Source of the DNA: Cercospora beticola
Lineage: Eukaryota; Ascomycota; Dothideomycetes; Mycosphaerellales; Mycosphaerellaceae
NCBI RefSeq assembly: GCF_033473495.1
Contig: NC_088942.1
Span: forward strand, 2,542,001 to 2,606,000
Reading direction: 5' to 3'
Length of the DNA stretch: 64,000 bases
Shown here: positions 55,297 through 64,000 of the stretch, in pieces
How the letters are laid out: the number at the start of each line of letters is the position of its first letter
How positions within the stretch are numbered: position 1 is the stretch's first letter
Translations under genes and position numbers: made by a program
The notes under the pieces: generated by a model
What the model was told of the DNA's origin: nothing
Seen by the model: the letters and a program-made list of their open reading frames with translations, nothing else
The model's database searches: none

Positions 55297-56059
55297 ATGT
55301 CGCTCGAGCAGTCCTTCCGCCGGCTCGCAATCCGCAGCAAACCCATCTGCCAGCAATGCCGCCGCTCTTTCGCGACATCACCGGCGACGAGGCAGCAGAG
55401 CAACGCAACGGCCGCCGTGGCTGGTATGAATATATCTAGTCCGCCTCTGCGGACAGTACGTCTAACAGCATCCAGACCTCTTCTCCAACAGCGCATCGCA
55501 ATCCACAAAAACGGCGACTGCCTCCCGCCCAAGCCCCGCTGCCATCGCCAGCACTCCCTCCTCCGAATCTCCCACCGAATCGCCCAACTTTACGCTGGCC
55601 CGATCTGCGATTCAGCTGGCAGGTGAAGCACGTCGCCTGCAAGTGCAACGACAACTTGCCCTCGACACGGAGCGCGGCTGGAACAGGCAAGATTTGGAAC
55701 GACAAGCGGCGCATCGCAAATGGAAGGCCGGTGATGTTTACGCTCCACATGATTTGACTGGCATTGAAATGGCAAAATGGAAGAAGCTGCGGAGGAGGTC
55801 GAAGCCCAAGTATGATGTGGTGGATCAGCTGAATTTGAAGCCCATTGATTTATACAAGAACTTCTCCATCATGAGCGAGTATGTTTCGGAGATGGGCAGG
55901 ATTAAGCACAGCAATGAGACAAATCTGCGGCCCGTGAATCAGAGGAGGATGGCAAAGGCTATTCGCAGGGCGATTGGAGTGGGTATCTTGATGCCGAGCA
56001 CGCATCGTCATCCTGAAATTCTGCGGATCGAAAATAAGACTGGGGCGAGAGGATATTGA
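55297..56059 (+). CDS. RSM18: Mitochondrial small-subunit ribosomal protein bS18m
   Basis: Two exons (55297-55423, 55476-56059; intron GTATGA...TCCAG) give 236 residues. The presequence MSLEQSFRRLAIRSKPICQQ has the Arg/Ser character of a mitochondrial import signal. After a Ser/Pro-rich linker, the S18 core covers GDVYAPHDLTGIEMAKWKKL, LKPIDLYKNFSIMSEYVSEM, GRIKHSNETNLRPVNQRRMA and KAIRRAIGVGILMPSTHRHP. It binds the platform of the mitoribosomal small subunit. Splicing at TCCAG rather than the earlier AACAG keeps the frame. Continuous reading of exon 1 leads to an early stop. Confidence 0.9.
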
Positions 56060-57112
56060 ATGCAGAGTAGGGCAAGGGGGAGTTGAAGACGAATGCAACG
56101 AAACTGCAGCGCGGATGTCGGAGGCCGGAAGAGGCCTGATGGGCGAGGGATACTGTACGAAATGGAAAAGAGCCAGAAGCGCTGAGCAATGTACGATTAT
56201 CTGGGAACGTCGGTCGCTGCATGCAGCCACAGGAGCATGTCTCGTTGCCACGAGAGGCAGCGTGGGCTATCTTGGGTGCATTCAGCATAGCAGCCCCGTC
56301 ATGGAGGATGTTGGCGACAGACATGGACTGCATCGATCAATTCTCCGCTGATAAAGATCTCTCATTTGGTCTGAGAGGGTTCACTGATCGGCACCTTCAG
56401 ATGCCCTTTGCTCAGAAGTTATCTGTCCGCCCACATATATCGGCGCCTCAAGATGGAACATTCTGCTCTGGCCGCGCACCCGTTAGAACAGGAAGCACGA
56501 ACAACGGCAGCGCTGCAAATGCAGAGAGCTCATGAGAGCGACTACGGGACCAATGAAGATGCTTGATGAATAACCGCTCGTCGTCGCACTTGCACATCTC
56601 GCGTTGCGCAATACCAGTGCCAATGGTGATCAGAAACAAAGCCTTGGCAGGCAGAGCAACCACATGTCCTCCACTTCACTCCAGTCTGTGACACAGACAA
56701 CGCACTCGCCACTCAGTTTACTGATCATTCGCCCATATTATTCATCGCCCAGCTGTATCTAGAGCTTCAACGATCTGCAACAACCTCCAGCGGGCAAGCG
56801 GAAAGCTGCGCATTCGCAAAGTCTAAACAACCACGAGCGGAGGCTGACATCGTCATGTGCGCCGATCCTAGTTCCAACAAGGTCTCCAACCATGACTGAG
56901 CACTGGGATAAGCTCTTGAGGAAAGGGTATGCGACCATTGACCCCTCTCGTGACTTTGAGACTGACCTGGGAGATAGGCCGCCCGTCGGCCAGCTGCAAT
57001 GACAGCGACGGCGGCTGCTTGCCTCCACTATCTTTGCCATTGAGATCAACTCCCGGTGAGCATTGGTATAAGAGTAGCTGATCTCCATCAATGAAGCCTT
57101 TCTTTCTTCGAA
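56060..57112. other. Intergenic region
   Basis: About 1 kb between two plus-strand genes; no gene seen. Confidence 0.45.
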
Positions 57113-58958
57113 ATGCAGAGAAATCTCAGCATTACCAGTGCGATCAACAATAATCCCATCAGGCCTTCTTCATCTTCCAACGTCACGAACATTGCTAATA
57201 CGCAGGCCAAGATGCACGTCCTCCAACCAGTCCCTGTTCCGAAAGGAACTCCAGCTTTTGAAGAGAAACGCGAAAAAGTCATCGCTGAACTTGAAGCTTC
57301 GATTCCGAAGGACTTTTGGCTCCCGGAATCTTTCTTCAAGAACCCACCTTTGGACGTCACGTCTGTTCCTTCGACATGTGGAACTCTGACTCCTGCGGAG
57401 ATCATCATTACAGAGCAGTATGATGCTACGGGCTTGGCAGCTGCTATTGCGAAGAAAGATTTGAGTGCTGTAGCCGTTGCCACGGCATTCTGTAAACGTG
57501 CCGCCATTGCGCATCAGCTTACTTGTTGTCTCACGCAGTATTTCATGGATGAGGCTTTGGATCGTGCAAGATACCTGGACGAGTATCTTGCCACTCATGG
57601 AAAGACTGTTGGTCCTCTGCATGGCGTGCCAATCGGCGTGAAGGAACACATGGCGATCAAAGGCCATTGGTCGAGCTGGGGTTACTTTGATACCAGGGCT
57701 TGGAGTGAAGAGGACTCTTTGCTCGTGAAGATATTGAGAAATGCTGGGGCGGTTTTCTATGTCAAGACGAATCAGCCGCAGGGAATTATGCATTTGGAGA
57801 GTGATGGATGGGTGGGAAGGGTGAACAATCCGCATAACGTGAATCTTTCGTCGGGAGGATCGACGGGAGGGGAGAGCGCATTGCTGGCAATGAAGGGGAG
57901 CGTGCTGGGCTTAGGGACTGGTAAGTTCATCTACCACTCTAAAGCATTCATTCGATGCGTTTCCTGCTGATAATGAGACGTGCAAAGACATTGGTGGCTC
58001 GATTCGTGGCCCGTCAGCCTTCTGCGGTGTCTTCGGATATAAGCCAACTTCCTACACCGTCACGATGAAAGACATGATACCCATCGGCTTCCCAGCAGAA
58101 CTCAACGTCCTCTGCTCTATTGGGCCCATGTCGCGCACTCTCCGCGACGTCGAACTCTTCATGCAGATCGTTGTGGGCAGTAAGCAATACCTACACGACC
58201 CACGCATCATTCCCTTCCCATGGACCGGGCTGTCGACTCCACGACCCAACCAACCCATCAAGATCGGTATCATGCTCAACGATGGAGTCATCACACCTCA
58301 GCCTCCTGTCCTTCGAGCTCTGGAATGGGCTCAGGATCGACTAAGCCAAGACTCGAACTTCATCCTCAAACCTTTCAAGCCTTACCGTGCGGACCTTGCT
58401 ATGAAGTATATCGGCGAGATGTACTGGCCTGACGCAGGTATCAACACGAAAGTTGCTCTCAAGAAGACTGGAGAGCCGATGCACCCTTTGACCAAGACGG
58501 TGCTTTCTCCAATGACAACGGACTTCGTCGACACTGAAGGTCCGGAAAAAGAGCAGACTGCAACTGAAATCACGCTGCAACGTGTCAGACGTGATGATTT
58601 CAGATGTGAATTTGTGGAGAGCTGGAATGAACAGGATGTTGATGTCGTCCTCGCACCCTGTTTCGTTGGGCCAGCCAGTAAGCATGATACCGCATTTTAT
58701 TGGAATTATACTGCACTGTGGAACTTCGTGGATTATCCAGGAATTGTTGTTCCTACGCCTGTGAAAGTGGAAGGAAATGAAAAGTATACTAGCGATTGGA
58801 AGGCGCTGAGTGAGAAGGATGCCCAAGTGAGACAACTGTGGGAAGAGGGAGGCTTTGAGAACGCGCCGATCAATCTGCAAGTTATTGGAAGGAGGTACCA
58901 TGATAATCAATTGATTGGTATTGTTGGAGAGTTGGGGAAGGTTTTGGGCTTCGCATGA
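57113..58958 (+). CDS. Amidase (amidase-signature family)
   Basis: Two exons (57113-57920, 57988-58958; intron GTAAGT...AAAG) give 592 residues. Catalytic Ser-cisSer-Lys triad: Lys in LHGVPIGVKEHM, cis-Ser in LSSGGSTGGESALLA and nucleophile Ser in DIGGSIRGPSAFCG, the last Asp being made across the intron. Fungal acetamidase-like enzymes hydrolyse short amides to carboxylate and ammonia. An in-frame ATG at 57212 (MHVLQPVPVPKGTP) is an alternative start; the N-terminal 33 residues are Ser/Asn-rich. No signal peptide, so intracellular. Substrate unknown. Confidence 0.9.
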
Positions 58959-59280
58959 GAGGACGCTTGGGAAATGGAATTCTTGGGCTTGAGGCGGTGG
59001 TCGTCGCTACTGTGAGAAAATCAGGGAGAGACAGGTTGTATGTGATGTTGACGGAGGCTTGGAGCCATGGCAATTATGGTGATCTATTTGTATTTCTGTG
59101 GATAGCCAGGCGTGAAACGCGGCGCCTTGTGATACTCCGGCTTCCTGTAAAACAGCCCTTCTTGTTGCGACTTCCGCAAGATCATCAAGTACATAGTGTC
59201 GATACTGACCGTTTCAAAGTGATCAACGATCTGAACTTCACCTCACCTTTCAAGCCACAACGTCAAATCAGCGACTCGAA
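58959..59280. other. Intergenic region
   Basis: Terminator of the amidase and promoter of the PhiA-like gene; no gene seen. Confidence 0.45.
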
Positions 59281-59907
59281 ATGTACTCCGCTCTTGCATT
59301 TGCGTTTGCCGCGCTGGCTGCTGCCACTCCAGCTCCACAAAAAGGCAGCAGTCCAGAAGATCCTCTTCGTGTCACCGCGACAGCACTGGAGGCTGGCAGT
59401 CAAGGCGATGGACAGAGCATCAATGCCGACCTTGGAAGTTTCTACATTGGCGGCAGGCCCACGGGTACACTTTCACCACCAGCCGGCGATACAAATGAGT
59501 ACGCCACGAAGAATACCATCTTCACGTATGTCAACTCCCAAGGTGGACTGGGTCTCTCGGTCGCGGTTCCTGGCGGGCAGCAAGTGTATGTCGACAGCGG
59601 TGACGAGGCCAATGGATATCTCGCTGGTGGTCTGAAGTACACTGAAGCCGAGACAAACAAGACTCTTGGTGGCGTGCCTCTGTTTGAAGGCTTCGTCAAC
59701 TACTACGATGGAATTATGAAGTTCGAAGGCCAAGACTGGATTGCTTGCCCGGTGGACTTCAAGGGACAAGTGCTTGCTGTCTGGGCCGCTTCACGCATCT
59801 CACCAAACAAGGACCGCAATGGTTGTGTGGACTTTCAATTCAAGATTCATGAGCCTGTCGATGGGCCTCAGCTGGCTTGGGCGTACAAGTTCAATCCTGG
59901 GCCGTAG
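59281..59907 (+). CDS. Secreted PhiA-like cell wall protein
   Basis: Intronless, 208 residues. Signal peptide MYSALAFAFAALAAATPAP. Mature part: GQSINADLGSFYIGG, the PhiA-like SVAVPGGQQVYVDSGDEANG strand pair, GFVNYYDGIMKFEGQDWIAC, VLAVWAASRISPNKDRNGCV and a final LAWAYKFNPGP. Aspergillus PhiA is a wall protein needed for phialide and conidium formation; the VPGGQQVYV motif and length agree with that family. Two cysteines only (ACPV, GCVD), enough for one disulfide, as in PhiA. Confidence 0.65.
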   Translation: MYSALAFAFAALAAATPAPQKGSSPEDPLRVTATALEAGSQGDGQSINADLGSFYIGGRPTGTLSPPAGDTNEYATKNTIFTYVNSQGGLGLSVAVPGGQQVYVDSGDEANGYLAGGLKYTEAETNKTLGGVPLFEGFVNYYDGIMKFEGQDWIACPVDFKGQVLAVWAASRISPNKDRNGCVDFQFKIHEPVDGPQLAWAYKFNPGP

Positions 59908-60827
59908 AAGATGTGCCCGAATGAGGTGTTGAGGGAAGATGAACTTGGGAGGGCTCTGGAGCACATCCGCCGACTGCGTTTTCGATCTGTGCGTCTGGTT
60001 CCGCCCAAGCATGTGAGATACAATCCTAATAGTGTTGCAGGTAGTGCAGGTCAAAGAACCACAGCAACTTCCAGATCATTTCGCGACGCTATTTCCGTAA
60101 AACGTTATCTTCCGCCTGTCTGGTTTTTCTGGTGAGCCTCAAATCTTCATCAATTAAGGGTCATTGTGAGGAGTGATTTGGTTCTTCTTCTTACCACTAC
60201 TAAGCACTGCCAAAGACTTGACATTGAATTGGAAGCATCAATCTGTTCTATCGCTATCTGACCGCATCCAACAACTCAGGTTCGAGGTTTTCTAGAACCA
60301 GCCTGAAGCTTGCCAGCTAAGCGTCTTCCTTTTACTAAGGCCTATATGGTGGACGTCTGGCAAATAGCGAATGCGGCTCGGGTCATTTTCTTCCTTATCT
60401 TCGGCTGTCTCGATCAACAATCTAAAGCGACCACTTTCTGCTCGAGAGCTACCGTGCGATAGTCTTGGACTGTATCTGACATCCTCTGCTGGCGAATGTC
60501 GCCCATCGGGACATGAAACGCAAGGAATTCATCACGCAAATACAGCACAACACATGCAAAGGTCTGGTCAGACTCTCTCACTGCCCACAGACACAGATGC
60601 GCGACCTCTCAGCTGTATTCCATATCTGCTCTCGCTGCGGCTAGCTCGAAATGCTTGCATGTCTGTAACGAATCGTCCTGTGTAGCCTCCACAACCTCTC
60701 GCCTACTTTTGAAGAAAACTTGGTATGCTAAGACCTCGGGCCTGGACTCCTTTCAAGATCTCGTTTTGATCGATGACGAACCTCACCTGTCGTACGAGAA
60801 GCCCATGATGCTTCGCATTCGCGTCCT
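59908..60827. other. Intergenic region
   Basis: Nearly 1 kb between PhiA-like and SnoaL-like genes, converging. Short frames only. A C-terminal extension of the SnoaL-like gene by splicing (GTGAAG donor near 60.83 kb) cannot be excluded. Confidence 0.4.
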
Positions 60828-61274
60828 TCACCAAATCCAATTGCTTCCGTCAGGAGCAGAGACTTTGGTTGGATTGAGAGCCGACACAGCAAGAAGGTTG
60901 CCGCACATCATGGCATGCGTCATGACTTTGTATCCGTCTTTGGTCTCAACCACGATGGCCGACACGGGCACATGTCGGTGATCTGTGAGAAGCTTGTCGT
61001 ACACCTGCTTGGCGTTGTTGAAGCTCTCTTGTGCATTGCCTTTGCCACGGGACCCATCGGGCTGCACGACACTAAAGTCCTCGGTGATCCATTCCATGAT
61101 GGTGCGGTGGTCTCTGCTATCGAAGATCTTGGTTGCCTTCGAGTCGTTTAGTATAGCTACGCTCCCTGCTGTCAGACCTCTTACTTCTTCGCCAAATGCC
61201 ATCGCTGGATGCTCCCGCGTGGCCTCCCCGAAATCTCCGTCAGCCACAAAGGCATTGGTTGTGTAGGATGACAT
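60828..61274 (-). CDS. SnoaL/NTF2-like protein
   Basis: 148 residues from ATG 61274 (MSSYTTNAFVADGDFGEATR). The frame is open up to 61361, but this ATG fits the usual start. It has the NTF2-like alpha+beta cone features: IMEWITEDFSVVQPDGSRG with Trp and Asp lining the pocket, AKQVYDKLLTDHRHVPVSAI and VMTHAMMCGNLLAV strands. SnoaL-like proteins in fungal clusters act as cyclases or isomerases, while others merely bind ligand. Located 0.36 kb from a divergent FAR-type reductase and 2.1 kb from a PKS, so a tailoring role in that pathway is plausible (inference). Confidence 0.6.
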   Translation of the reverse strand: MSSYTTNAFVADGDFGEATREHPAMAFGEEVRGLTAGSVAILNDSKATKIFDSRDHRTIMEWITEDFSVVQPDGSRGKGNAQESFNNAKQVYDKLLTDHRHVPVSAIVVETKDGYKVMTHAMMCGNLLAVSALNPTKVSAPDGSNWIW

Positions 61275-61634
61275 GATGTTCAGGAGCTTGAAATACGCTT
61301 GGTGAAAAGTGTACAGCAGTCTCGTGTATTCACTGTGATGCAAATGTGTCAGGCAATGCAAGAGCTTCTATTTAAGTGCCCGCAAGTGGAGTCTCGGTTG
61401 TGGCTAAGGATCGAGCAGCTATAGCTCTTTGCATGCAGCATATGATGCATGACGCCATTTAGAGAAGTAACTCGCGGTCTGCAAGCTCCTGAAAGGGCGG
61501 CCGTATTCCAGCCTGCAGAGTGCATCCCCTCTCAAGCTTCATGACAGGCCAAAGCGTTTTTGTTCTGTGGGAGATCGTCTTGGCCGCTTTGCGACTGCAG
61601 CGCATTGTCCCATCCCGGCACCAATCAATCAGCA

Positions 61635-62843
61635 ATGGCTTCTACGGGATATCCAACGTTCTTCGAAGACAAAATAGTCTTCCTCACTGGCGCCACAGGC
61701 AATCTGGGATCATGTACTTTACACAAGCTCATCACGCAACTTCGCGTCCGATACGTGTATGCATTTGTGCGAGGCTCAAAGCACCAAGCTCTGGACAAGT
61801 TGAAGCGAAAATTGGCACACAAGGCCACGTTTATCACAGATAGTGGCAAGGTGCAGTTCATCGTTGGCGATATACGCCTCCCAAGCTGGGGAATGCGCTC
61901 CGACGAGCTGAGATTACTGCAGAACGAGGTCAGCATCGTCGTCCATACAGCGGCTAATCTGTCCCTTTTCGATCCAATCGCCGAGTGTATGAAGAACAAT
62001 TGTGGTCCGGTCCTCGAACTAGCGCGTATGGCTGCAACGTTCGAAAAGATACAAAAGTTCGTTTTCGTATCCTCGGTCTACGTCAACTCTTTCCTTCCCG
62101 ATGGCCTGGTCAGAGAGAAGTTGTATCCTCTCGAAGACTCTACGGGCGAAGAGATTGATCCAGAGCTGGAGCATGAAGAGATCAGTCGCACAGGGTCGTC
62201 CCGGTTTACCAAACACTTTCCCTGGCCGTATGCGCTGTCCAAGTACCTGGCGGAGAGACTGCTACTAACCAGATTCTCATCGTCACCCATGTTGATTGTT
62301 CGATCCAGCACGATTGGGCCCGCATTTAATACGCCATATCCTCTCTTTGGCGACGAGGAATCATATCCCATTCAACACGTCGGCAAAATCTACATGCGAA
62401 ATCCCGATGCCAGCAATGTATGGCATGCACCTGCAAACTCTTCCTCGGGAACCAACGTTCTCGATGAATTGCCTGTCGACTGGGCATCTAATGTCCTACT
62501 GCTGCACATCGCAAAGGGAACCCATGGAATCGTCCACGCATCCGCCGGCACCTACATCAAACAGACCTCGAACGACGCACTCATGAACATATCGCACTCT
62601 GGTATAACCGGCATCAACAAAGCAATCCAATGGATCGCAGCGGAAAGCGGACCGCAATGTACATTGGCCAATTTGTTCGTCATCGGCAATCGTGACTGGG
62701 ACTTTAGCTGCGCAAAATCGGCGTCTTTCAAAGACATCGACGGTCCGCTAAGCACTCGCGTTACGCAGGAGCAAGCTCGAGCTTTCAATGATCGTCGCTA
62801 CTCGGCTCTTCTTGAGCAGATCCGATCGGAGTCTATGAATTGA
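61635..62843 (+). CDS. FAR-type NAD(P)-dependent reductase (male-sterility/NAD-binding 4 domain)
   Basis: Intronless, 402 residues from ATG 61635 (MASTGYPTFFEDK), the start preferred because VFLTGATGNLGSCTLHKLI begins 14 residues later. Extended SDR: FIVGDIRLPSWGM, VSIVVHTAANLSLFDPI, FVFVSSVYVNSFLPDG, then PYALSKYLAERLLL with Tyr and Lys of YxxxK, and MLIVRSSTIGPAFNTPYPLF. The order matches NAD-binding-4/fatty-acyl-CoA reductase domains, which reduce acyl thioesters to aldehyde or alcohol. Standing free beside a PKS start, it could release or reduce the polyketide chain. The usual C-terminal male-sterility lobe is mostly missing. Its own stop is 0.54 kb before the PKS start on the same strand. 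Confidence 0.8.
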   Translation: MASTGYPTFFEDKIVFLTGATGNLGSCTLHKLITQLRVRYVYAFVRGSKHQALDKLKRKLAHKATFITDSGKVQFIVGDIRLPSWGMRSDELRLLQNEVSIVVHTAANLSLFDPIAECMKNNCGPVLELARMAATFEKIQKFVFVSSVYVNSFLPDGLVREKLYPLEDSTGEEIDPELEHEEISRTGSSRFTKHFPWPYALSKYLAERLLLTRFSSSPMLIVRSSTIGPAFNTPYPLFGDEESYPIQHVGKIYMRNPDASNVWHAPANSSSGTNVLDELPVDWASNVLLLHIAKGTHGIVHASAGTYIKQTSNDALMNISHSGITGINKAIQWIAAESGPQCTLANLFVIGNRDWDFSCAKSASFKDIDGPLSTRVTQEQARAFNDRRYSALLEQIRSESMN

Positions 62844-63382
62844 ATGGTCTGTAAATAGTGACAGTGTCGTGTCAAATGCACACAGTCTCTTCGATCGCTG
62901 ATCTGTGTTGCGACATGACGACGCGCTACGGCGCTTGTGAGCCAATGAATATCGTTTCACGAGAGCGATATCATTGTAAACTCGCGAGACCTATGTCCAT
63001 ACTTTGGACTTGCGTTGAGCACTTTGTTTATGCACGTCGAGCTGTAGCTGTAGCTCTCGCATTAGGAAGTCGCAAGATACGTAAAGGGCTAGTATTGGAC
63101 GATCACAGCTAGCTTAGCCTAGCCGCATCTGGCCCCTGCAGCATAGCTTGCTCGTGGTATGGAGTGCAGCGTGGGGCTCAAATGACGCTTTGAGAGCACT
63201 GTGATTCTCGACAGAGCTGATGGGGAATTTCGAGAAAAGTCAGCAAGAGTTTTCTACGTAAATATAGACAGCCTCGGCCGACTCATGCGAGTCTCAGCAG
63301 CGTTGGAGTGAGCATTTGCACATTATATGTTGACTTCATTCAACGCGTTTGCTCAATCTGTCTGATCCCATAGATCGCAGAG
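62844..63382. other. Intergenic region before the PKS
   Basis: Terminator of the reductase and promoter of the PKS. AGCT-rich short palindromic runs near 63.05-63.12 kb; no gene seen. Confidence 0.45.
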
Positions 63383-64000
63383 ATGGGCCAGGTAGATCAA
63401 GAAAAACCACCACCTGGTGCGCTGGAGCCCATCGCCATATGCGGCTTGTCCATGAGGCTTCCCGGTGCCGTGAGAGGAGCTGAAGCATTCTGGAGAGCCT
63501 TGGTCGAGCAACGAGAATTGAAGTGCGTTGTGCCAGAAGACAGGTTCAATGTTAAGGCTTTTTTCAGCCCACAGGGAAAGCCAGGAACAATCATCTCACC
63601 GGAAGCTTTCTATCTCAGTGATGCAGAACTTGGCCATCTGGACACATCAATGATTCCGATAGCAGCTCACGAATTGCGGCACATTGATCCTCAGCAGCGT
63701 ATGCTTCTGGAAATCACACGAGAATGTCTCGAAAATGCGGGCGAGACAAATTGGCGAGGGAAGCGGGTGGGCTGTTACGTGGGCACGTTTGGCGAGGACT
63801 GGATTGACATTGGAGCTAAAGATACTTTGGACGCCAGCATGTATCGTGCCGCTGGTTCATCGGATTTCGCTCTAAGCAATCGGCTGTCATACGAGTATGA
63901 CTTTCGTGGACCGAGCATGACGATCAAGACCGGCTGTTCTGCTGCCATGATGGGACTGAATGAAGCATGCTGGGCCATCAACTCCCGTCAGTGCGACGCT
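63383..64000 (+). CDS. Highly reducing polyketide synthase, N-terminal part (cut by window end)
   Basis: Open from ATG 63383 to the window edge, 206 codons with no stop or intron. After MGQVDQEKPPPGALEP comes a ketosynthase: IAICGLSMRLPGAVRGAEAF, LKCVVPEDRFNVKAFF, DPQQRMLLEITRECLENAG, VGCYVGTFGEDW, ALSNRLSYEYDFRGPSMTIK and the active-site Cys in KTGCSAAMMGLNEAC. The start directly at the KS without a SAT domain and the RFN(V)xAF... and FGEDW motifs point to the fungal highly reducing class. KTGCSAA replaces the common DTACSSS, a known variant. Downstream His residues, AT, DH, KR and ACP lie beyond the window. Confidence 0.92.
   Translation, partial: MGQVDQEKPPPGALEPIAICGLSMRLPGAVRGAEAFWRALVEQRELKCVVPEDRFNVKAFFSPQGKPGTIISPEAFYLSDAELGHLDTSMIPIAAHELRHIDPQQRMLLEITRECLENAGETNWRGKRVGCYVGTFGEDWIDIGAKDTLDASMYRAAGSSDFALSNRLSYEYDFRGPSMTIKTGCSAAMMGLNEACWAINSRQCDA

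Overview
This window is nuclear DNA of a filamentous ascomycete, most likely a Dothideomycete. Genes lie on both strands. Coding regions are broken by short introns, mostly 45-70 bp with GTRAGT-type donors and CTAAC/CTGAC-like branch sites. The families are typical of plant-associated Pezizomycotina: a fungal NLR-like protein, an Hce2/Ecp2-like secreted protein, alternative oxidase, PhiA-like wall protein and a highly reducing PKS. Genus is not determinable by eye. I saw no tRNA, rRNA, CRISPR array or intact transposon. All exon joins are by-eye readings of splice signals and reading frames.

Layout. 1.2-5.1 kb (-): NLR-like gene (alpha/beta hydrolase, NB-ARC, TPR). 5.8-7.6 (+): CorA-like membrane protein. 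8.0-9.9 (-): amino-acid permease, divergent from a small TIGR04076 protein (10.2-10.7, +). 11.3-12.9 (+): aldo/keto reductase with an extra N-terminal domain. 13.1-13.6 (-): Hce2-like secreted protein. 15.6-16.6 (+): rhomboid protease. 17.2-19.7 (-): SEC18/NSF. 20.3-21.2 (+): short-chain dehydrogenase. 21.7-22.4 (+): secreted Cys protein. 22.5-23.5 (+): PC4/Sub1 coactivator. 23.9-25.0 (-): alternative oxidase. 27.7-28.1 (+): eight-Cys secreted peptide. 28.7-29.1 (+): short UstYa-like protein. 29.4-32.1 (-): ankyrin protein. 32.6-33.2 (-): truncated NmrA-like gene.

34-45 kb is an accessory block: FAD monooxygenase, HSL-type esterase, a small TATA-driven gene, an AsaB-like oxygenase, an MFS transporter and a ferric reductase-like protein. 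This mix of oxidative enzymes, hydrolase and exporter suggests a small secondary-metabolism or detoxification cluster without a visible backbone enzyme. 47.4-48.1 holds a Kex2-site secreted Cys-rich peptide. 48.7-56.1 is housekeeping: a membrane-anchored unknown protein, a CoA carboxyltransferase, and a divergent pair of mitochondrial genes (PPR protein, ribosomal protein bS18m). 57.1-59.9 has an amidase and a PhiA-like protein.

The right end (60.8-64.0) enters a polyketide cluster: a SnoaL-like protein, a FAR-type NAD(P)-dependent reductase, and the first 618 bp of a highly reducing PKS that runs off the window. It is the best candidate for an undescribed natural-product system here.
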